64,000 nucleotides of DNA. It comes from WJMT01 sp964599635 (lineage in GTDB: Bacteria; Acidobacteriota; Aminicenantia; Aminicenantales; Aminicenantaceae). Shown here piece after piece: positions 60,252 through 64,000 of this stretch (within the stretch, counting starts at the first letter, position 1; each line of letters opens with the position of its first letter). The position numbers and the translations under genes were made by a program. The notes under the pieces are model-generated. The model was not told where the DNA came from, did not search any database, and saw only the letters and a program-made list of their open reading frames with translations. The stretch spans positions 1 through 64,000 of the forward strand of contig CAZRGM010000028.1 of the NCBI GenBank assembly GCA_964599635.1, read 5' to 3'.

Positions 60252-61420
60252 GAGCTTTTTCCTCTTAGAGCTTCAGTGGGTTTAAGTTTGGCTATTTTTC
60301 TTGTGGGAAGGAAGCTCACAAGGGTTGTGACCGCAAGAATGAGGAGTGTGGTTCCGACAACAAGACCGGCGCTGTAGGCAGGAAATATTTTTTCGCCGAT
60401 AGCAAATCCATAGCTGTCCATGGATTCGGGAAGGGGCCATCCTGTTTTGGCAAACCAAGTCAGGAAGGGGACTCCATAAAAAGCAGCCACGAGAGCCGCC
60501 AGCAATGCGTGCGCGGCCCCTTCGATCGTGAAAAGCCAGATGACCTTAGCGCGGGTGAAACCCATGGCCATGAGGGTGCCGATTTCTTTTCTTCTGCGGA
60601 AAATAGATAAAATTTGGGTATCAAAGACGGCCAGCATAGCCAGAAGGAGAAGAATCACATAGAAGATTGAAGCTCCTGATGTTTTGGTTTTCACAAGCTG
60701 GGTGATATCTTTAATAAGAAAATCAAGACTCTTGAATTCCCATCCATTGACTTGGGGTGGATCAGCTGTGTCTTTATCCACGATCAAAAGGGTGGCCTCC
60801 CCTTCCATATTGGAGAGATCTCTTAATTTTTCGAGGGGAATCCATATCTGGCCTAGGTCGATGGACTGGACGGTGGTTCTCATGACCTGGACGATGGTGG
60901 CGTCTCGAGCATCAAAGGTCCCATTGGCATCCCTCCATCTTAGAGTGAACGTATCCCCGACTTTAAGACACATGTTTTCAGACATCCGGTTCCCGATAAT
61001 GGCAGGAAGATTTTCACTTTCCTCTTTTAAAAAGTAAGAAGGAAGTGAGACAATCTTTTGTTCTGGATCGATCCCATTGATAAGGAGAGTCATCATCCGG
61101 CCTTCGGGGTATGCGGTGCCCTGGATGATGAGAATAGGAGTGGCCTTCCCTTTTTCAATCAGGGAATTTAACTCTTCAGGAGGTTTTCCGTGGGCGTCCT
61201 GCAGGGAGAGAGGATCATAGGGATCATAGCTTTCGTGCCAGATCTGCCCTCCCGCATATTCGGCATCCACCAGGGAAGTCACAGCCTGATTGTTCATCCC
61301 TTTTAAGACCCCCTGCATCCAGATGATGACCACAAAAGAAAAGGAGAGAACCAACACGTTCAGCCATGTCCTGATTCCGGCTCCTATAAGATTTCTAAAT
61401 GCCAGTTTGAATAGGGTCAT
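60248..61420 (-). CDS. ABC transporter permease, FtsX/LolC-like (first of pair)
   Basis: A 390-residue permease with an N-terminal helix (TWLNVLVLSFSFVVIIWMQG), a periplasmic domain and three C-terminal helices. The FtsX-type coupling helix reads FRRRKEIGTLMAMGFTRAKV, the typical site of contact with the ATPase. It differs from its partner in the periplasmic domain (fewer residues, GMNNQAV). It overlaps the ATPase gene stop by 4 bp and so is co-translated. Together they suggest a heterodimeric LolCDE-like exporter. Confidence 0.85.
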   Translation of the reverse strand: MTLFKLAFRNLIGAGIRTWLNVLVLSFSFVVIIWMQGVLKGMNNQAVTSLVDAEYAGGQIWHESYDPYDPLSLQDAHGKPPEELNSLIEKGKATPILIIQGTAYPEGRMMTLLINGIDPEQKIVSLPSYFLKEESENLPAIIGNRMSENMCLKVGDTFTLRWRDANGTFDARDATIVQVMRTTVQSIDLGQIWIPLEKLRDLSNMEGEATLLIVDKDTADPPQVNGWEFKSLDFLIKDITQLVKTKTSGASIFYVILLLLAMLAVFDTQILSIFRRRKEIGTLMAMGFTRAKVIWLFTIEGAAHALLAALVAAFYGVPFLTWFAKTGWPLPESMDSYGFAIGEKIFPAYSAGLVVGTTLLILAVTTLVSFLPTRKIAKLKPTEALRGKSS

Positions 61421-62136
61421 GCGTTTTCTCCTTCTCTCTGAGGAGTGACCTGTTCGTCTTTGGCCACTCTTCCGTCGAAAAGGGTGATTTTACGGCGCAG
61501 GTATCGGATGACTTTTTCATCGTGTGTGGCAAAGAGGAAAGTTGTTTTGAGCTCTTCATTGAGGTCCACCATGGTTTCTAAAATATTGTAGGAATTTTCA
61601 GCGTCCAGGTTGGCTGTGGGTTCATCGGCTAAGATGATCGCCGGTTCTTTAACCACAGCTCGGGCAATGGCGACCCTCTGGCACTGACCACCGGAAAGCT
61701 GGGCTGGTTTTGATTTGACTCTATCGGCCAGCTTCACCCATTCCAGGGCCTGCATCACTTTCTTTTTCCGTTCTTCATGAGTCAGTCCTAAAAGCAGCAG
61801 AGAGATTTCCACGTTTTCATACACATTGTAAACCGGGAGAAGATTGAATGTCTGGAAGATAAAGCCTATGTGTTTTTTTCTGAGAGCGGCCGCCTGTTTA
61901 TGTGAGAGAGTGCTTACTTTTTCTCCCATCACGACGGCATCTCCCTCTGAGGGTGAGTCCAGAGAGCCCACGATATTTAGAAAAGTTGTTTTCCCGGAAC
62001 CGCTGGGACCCACCAAGCCTGCAAACTCTCCTTTTTTAAATTCAAGGCTGACATGATCCAGGGCCACCAGTTTTTTCCATCCCATGGGATAAATCTTGAC
62101 CAAATCCTGAGTTTTGATTAAAGATGAATTATTCAT
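61417..62136 (-). CDS. ABC transporter ATPase, LolD/MacB-like
   Basis: A 239-residue ATPase with GLVGPSGSGKTTFLNIVGSL (Walker A), FIFQTFNLLPVYNVYENV (Q-loop), LSGGQCQRVAIARAVVKEP (signature), IILADEPTANLD (Walker B) and ATHDE (H-loop). This is the LolD/MacB/SalX subclass that drives mechanotransmission permeases. It lies 26 bp after the beta-barrel gene and overlaps the first permease by 4 bp. It powers the two FtsX-type permeases downstream. Confidence 0.92.
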   Translation of the reverse strand: MNNSSLIKTQDLVKIYPMGWKKLVALDHVSLEFKKGEFAGLVGPSGSGKTTFLNIVGSLDSPSEGDAVVMGEKVSTLSHKQAAALRKKHIGFIFQTFNLLPVYNVYENVEISLLLLGLTHEERKKKVMQALEWVKLADRVKSKPAQLSGGQCQRVAIARAVVKEPAIILADEPTANLDAENSYNILETMVDLNEELKTTFLFATHDEKVIRYLRRKITLFDGRVAKDEQVTPQREGENA

Positions 62137-62162
62137 GTGCCATCCTGCCTTTTTTTATCCTG

Positions 62163-63305
62163 TCAGTAATTATAAACGACCATAATCTGAAATCCAGTCC
62201 CTGTAAAAAGGCTGCTGTCCACATTTCCTTGGTATAGGAGGAATTTTTCCGGATTCCAGAATCCCATGACATAGATTTTCCATTTGTCATAGGTTCTCTG
62301 CCAGTTAATGAATCTATAAAAGTCATGATTTTTCCAATCATAATAGATCATTCCAGAAAGAGAATCCAGCAGTCCGCAAGGGTAATTCAAAGAAACGGCC
62401 GAGAACTTAATATTCTGCCCTGAAGAAAGAAATTCACTGCTCTGGGTGAAAAGAAAATGTTCTCCCATCACATAGAGTCCGTTTCCCAAACTAAAAGTAT
62501 AGTCTATCCCTATGGTAAGGGTTTGCTGCCAGGGGTAAGGAAGTTTAGAGGAATTTTGTCTGAATACAGCTCCTTCGAACCATAGACCGATGCCGATGTC
62601 CCATTTACCGTCCAAAGCAAAGCGATTTTCAGGTATGTTTTTTTCTTCAGGCAGAATTTTGTCTGAAAGGAATTCGCTTAAATCAACAGTGCGGTGGTGA
62701 AAGGAAAAAGCAAGTTCTCCTTTTCCCGCGGGTATCTGAGTCCTCCCCCCGAATTCAGCGGTGTTGCCAGATGTCGGAATAAATTCCCATCCTTTGGTGT
62801 CGTTGTTTCCATAAAGCCCCCAAAGCCAGATATTGGCGTTATTGAGGAAATAAGTGCGGAGCAGCAGTCCGTAGACACCATCAGTCAGCTGGAGGGGGTC
62901 TCTCGGGTCCAGACGGTCGAACCACATCAAAGGCCTGAACATAGAGGCAGAGCCGAAATTTATTTTTTGAAGGCCCAGTCTTGCTTCAAACTGTCTTGTG
63001 GAGAAACGCATCCACATTCGATAGGGTTTGATATCTCCGTCTGATTCGACGTTTTCGAGAGTCAAAAAATTCAGGTTTCCATAAGCATTTAATGAGAGTT
63101 CAGCATCCAGTGTATATTTTTTATTCCATGAATGGTCCACAGAAAATGTTGGGATAAAACGAAGTCCGAGGAGAGGTTGGACGGCTTTTTCAGCACTTCC
63201 AGCCAGCCATCCTGTGATCAGCCCCTTGGTTTGAAATGATTGGGGAAATGAGATGCCTGATAGAATGATAAGGGCAAGTAGGATCCGCGCTAATTTCTTT
63301 TTCAT
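62163..63305 (-). CDS. Predicted outer-membrane beta-barrel protein
   Basis: A protein of about 380 residues with a signal peptide (ARILLALIILSGISFPQ). The start at 63305 (MKKKLAR) is more likely than the longer TTG frame starting at 63359. The mature part is a run of alternating-polar beta strands with aromatic girdles (TLDAELSLNAYGNLNFLTLE, GELAFSFHHRTVDLSEFL, QTLTIGIDYTFSLGNGLYVM) and ends in an aromatic/Tyr-rich strand (GTGFQIMVVYNY), as expected for an outer-membrane barrel. I cannot assign a family; the DUF1302-like alkane or porin groups are possible. It heads the operon with the LolD-like ATPase, so an outer-membrane exit for the exported substrate is inferred. Confidence 0.7.
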   Translation of the reverse strand: MKKKLARILLALIILSGISFPQSFQTKGLITGWLAGSAEKAVQPLLGLRFIPTFSVDHSWNKKYTLDAELSLNAYGNLNFLTLENVESDGDIKPYRMWMRFSTRQFEARLGLQKINFGSASMFRPLMWFDRLDPRDPLQLTDGVYGLLLRTYFLNNANIWLWGLYGNNDTKGWEFIPTSGNTAEFGGRTQIPAGKGELAFSFHHRTVDLSEFLSDKILPEEKNIPENRFALDGKWDIGIGLWFEGAVFRQNSSKLPYPWQQTLTIGIDYTFSLGNGLYVMGEHFLFTQSSEFLSSGQNIKFSAVSLNYPCGLLDSLSGMIYYDWKNHDFYRFINWQRTYDKWKIYVMGFWNPEKFLLYQGNVDSSLFTGTGFQIMVVYNY

Positions 63306-63494
63306 TTCTTTGATGATGTTTTTTTGAGCCTGAGGTTTCAACTGTCCCTCAATTGTCAATGTTATGTTATATCTGACAGGTAAGTCAATTGCATGGTTTT
63401 GCTGGGAGTATTTCTAAAACCGTGATGTTTAATGTTAAAAAATAGAAAAGAGAAGCGATTCATGATATATTCAATCATAACAAAGGAGGACAAT

Positions 63495-64000
63495 ATGGGT
63501 GAACACCGTTTAGTTCAAAAAGACAGCCTTATTCCTATTGAAGAAGTGGCTGCTCGAATAGGAATCCATAAGCATGAACTGGAGTTTTATGGAAAGTATA
63601 AAGCCAAAATAAACCGGGAAGACAGTTATAATCCTCAGGGAAAAAGAGGGAAGCTGGTCATGGTGACGGCTATGACTCCCACTCCTTCAGGTGAAGGGAA
63701 AACCCTCACCACGATAGGATTGACAGATAGCCTGAACAATCTGGGTCAAAAAACCACAGCAGCGCTCCGTGAGCCTTCTCTAGGGCCTGTTTTTGGTCTT
63801 AAAGGGGGTGCGACTGGAGGAGGACAGGCCCAGGTGGTTCCTTCAGATGAGATCAACCTGCATTTCACGGGGGATCTTCATGCGATCACGGCTGCCCATA
63901 ATCTTCTTGCAGCCATGGTGGATAATCGTCTTCATTTTGATGGTCCCAGCTGTCTTTTAGACTGCCGGAGAGTGACTTGGAAGAGGGTTTTGGATGTGGA
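63495..64000 (+). CDS. fhs: Formate-tetrahydrofolate ligase, N-terminal part
   Basis: The frame starts at an ATG 5 nt after AGGAGG and stays open to the end of the window (168 codons). It reads IPIEEVAARIGIHKHELEFY, followed by the P-loop TAMTPTPSGEGKTLTTIGLT, LREPSLGPVFGLKGGATGGG and DEINLHFTGDLHAITAAHN, which are the N-terminal motifs of FTHFS. It ligates formate to tetrahydrofolate with ATP, as in the Wood-Ljungdahl methyl branch or in one-carbon supply to purines. The C-terminal part is beyond the window. It is divergent from the beta-barrel operon. Confidence 0.94.
   Translation, partial: MGEHRLVQKDSLIPIEEVAARIGIHKHELEFYGKYKAKINREDSYNPQGKRGKLVMVTAMTPTPSGEGKTLTTIGLTDSLNNLGQKTTAALREPSLGPVFGLKGGATGGGQAQVVPSDEINLHFTGDLHAITAAHNLLAAMVDNRLHFDGPSCLLDCRRVTWKRVLDV

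Noticed and set aside
1..64000. tRNA, rRNA, tmRNA, RNase P RNA, SRP RNA and CRISPR arrays
   Set aside because: Intergenic gaps were read on both strands; none shows a cloverleaf with TTCGAATC-type T-loop, rRNA signature, tmRNA ends near smpB, or regularly spaced direct repeats.

Overview
This 64-kb window is a low-GC, AT-rich chromosomal segment of a Gram-negative, probably anaerobic bacterium. Outer-membrane life is shown by a Kdo pathway (kdsA, B, C, D), a TolC/RND efflux set, a beta-barrel protein with a Lol-like ABC system, and a YidC with a large periplasmic domain. Anaerobic metabolism is suggested by formate-tetrahydrofolate ligase and by a phosphofructokinase with the active-site residues of the pyrophosphate-dependent type. 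Two exported S9 prolyl-oligopeptidase-like proteins, a decayed DUF5916 protein, a CarD protein and a divergent Hfq-like protein fit the Aminicenantes/Acidobacteriota area of the tree. That placement is an inference from gene content, not a phylogeny.

Layout. 1-8.5 kb: end of a REP-associated (IS200-like) transposase, a Tat-exported M24 peptidase, an iron-complex ABC importer, a P2-type cation ATPase and an SH3-domain protein. 8.7-10.1 kb: an eroded zone with a 260-bp repeat carrying terminal inverted repeats, a frameshifted gene and a short exported ORF. 10.1-15.9 kb: TauE-like exporter, S9 peptidase, hemerythrin-like protein, a fragment resembling a GH97 glycosidase, and a ChaN-PDZ protein. 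16-21.3 kb: accA-hisS-aspS-aldolase operon. 21.3-24.9 kb: POT transporter plus acyl-CoA ligase.

25-41.8 kb is a nearly unbroken minus-strand run, listed here in transcription order: rpmH-rnpA-yidD-yidC-jag, then mnmE-mnmG, then parA-parB-bactofilin-kdsB-pyrG-kdsA-kdsD-kdsC-manB-uppP-manC. Many joints are overlapping stop/start codons. A parS site lies 9 bp upstream of parA. The run joins ribosome and membrane-protein biogenesis, tRNA modification, chromosome segregation, a cytoskeletal bactofilin and envelope sugar synthesis. carD, smpB and the phosphofructokinase diverge from rpmH on the plus strand. No dnaA and no convincing cluster of DnaA boxes is seen.

44.5-56.4 kb: pdxA with an Hfq-like gene, an adhesin-like lipoprotein, a second S9 peptidase, a DUF5916 pseudogene and a TolC-adaptor-RND efflux operon. 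56.5-63.3 kb: a tightly coupled operon of a beta-barrel protein, a LolD-like ATPase, two FtsX-type permeases, a LolA-like lipoprotein-sorting protein and a DDAH-like amidinohydrolase, which looks like an envelope-spanning lipid or lipoprotein transport system. The window ends inside fhs.

The most unusual signals are three. First, a dispersed structured repeat family (two near-full copies, one deletion derivative, two fragments) has a compensatory base change in its hairpin and an exact 60-bp deletion between 8-bp direct repeats. Second, strong promoters lie so close to the start codons of mnmE, carD and a btuC-like gene that these should be leaderless or nearly so. Third, several genes are in visible decay. 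No tRNA, rRNA or CRISPR array was recognised.
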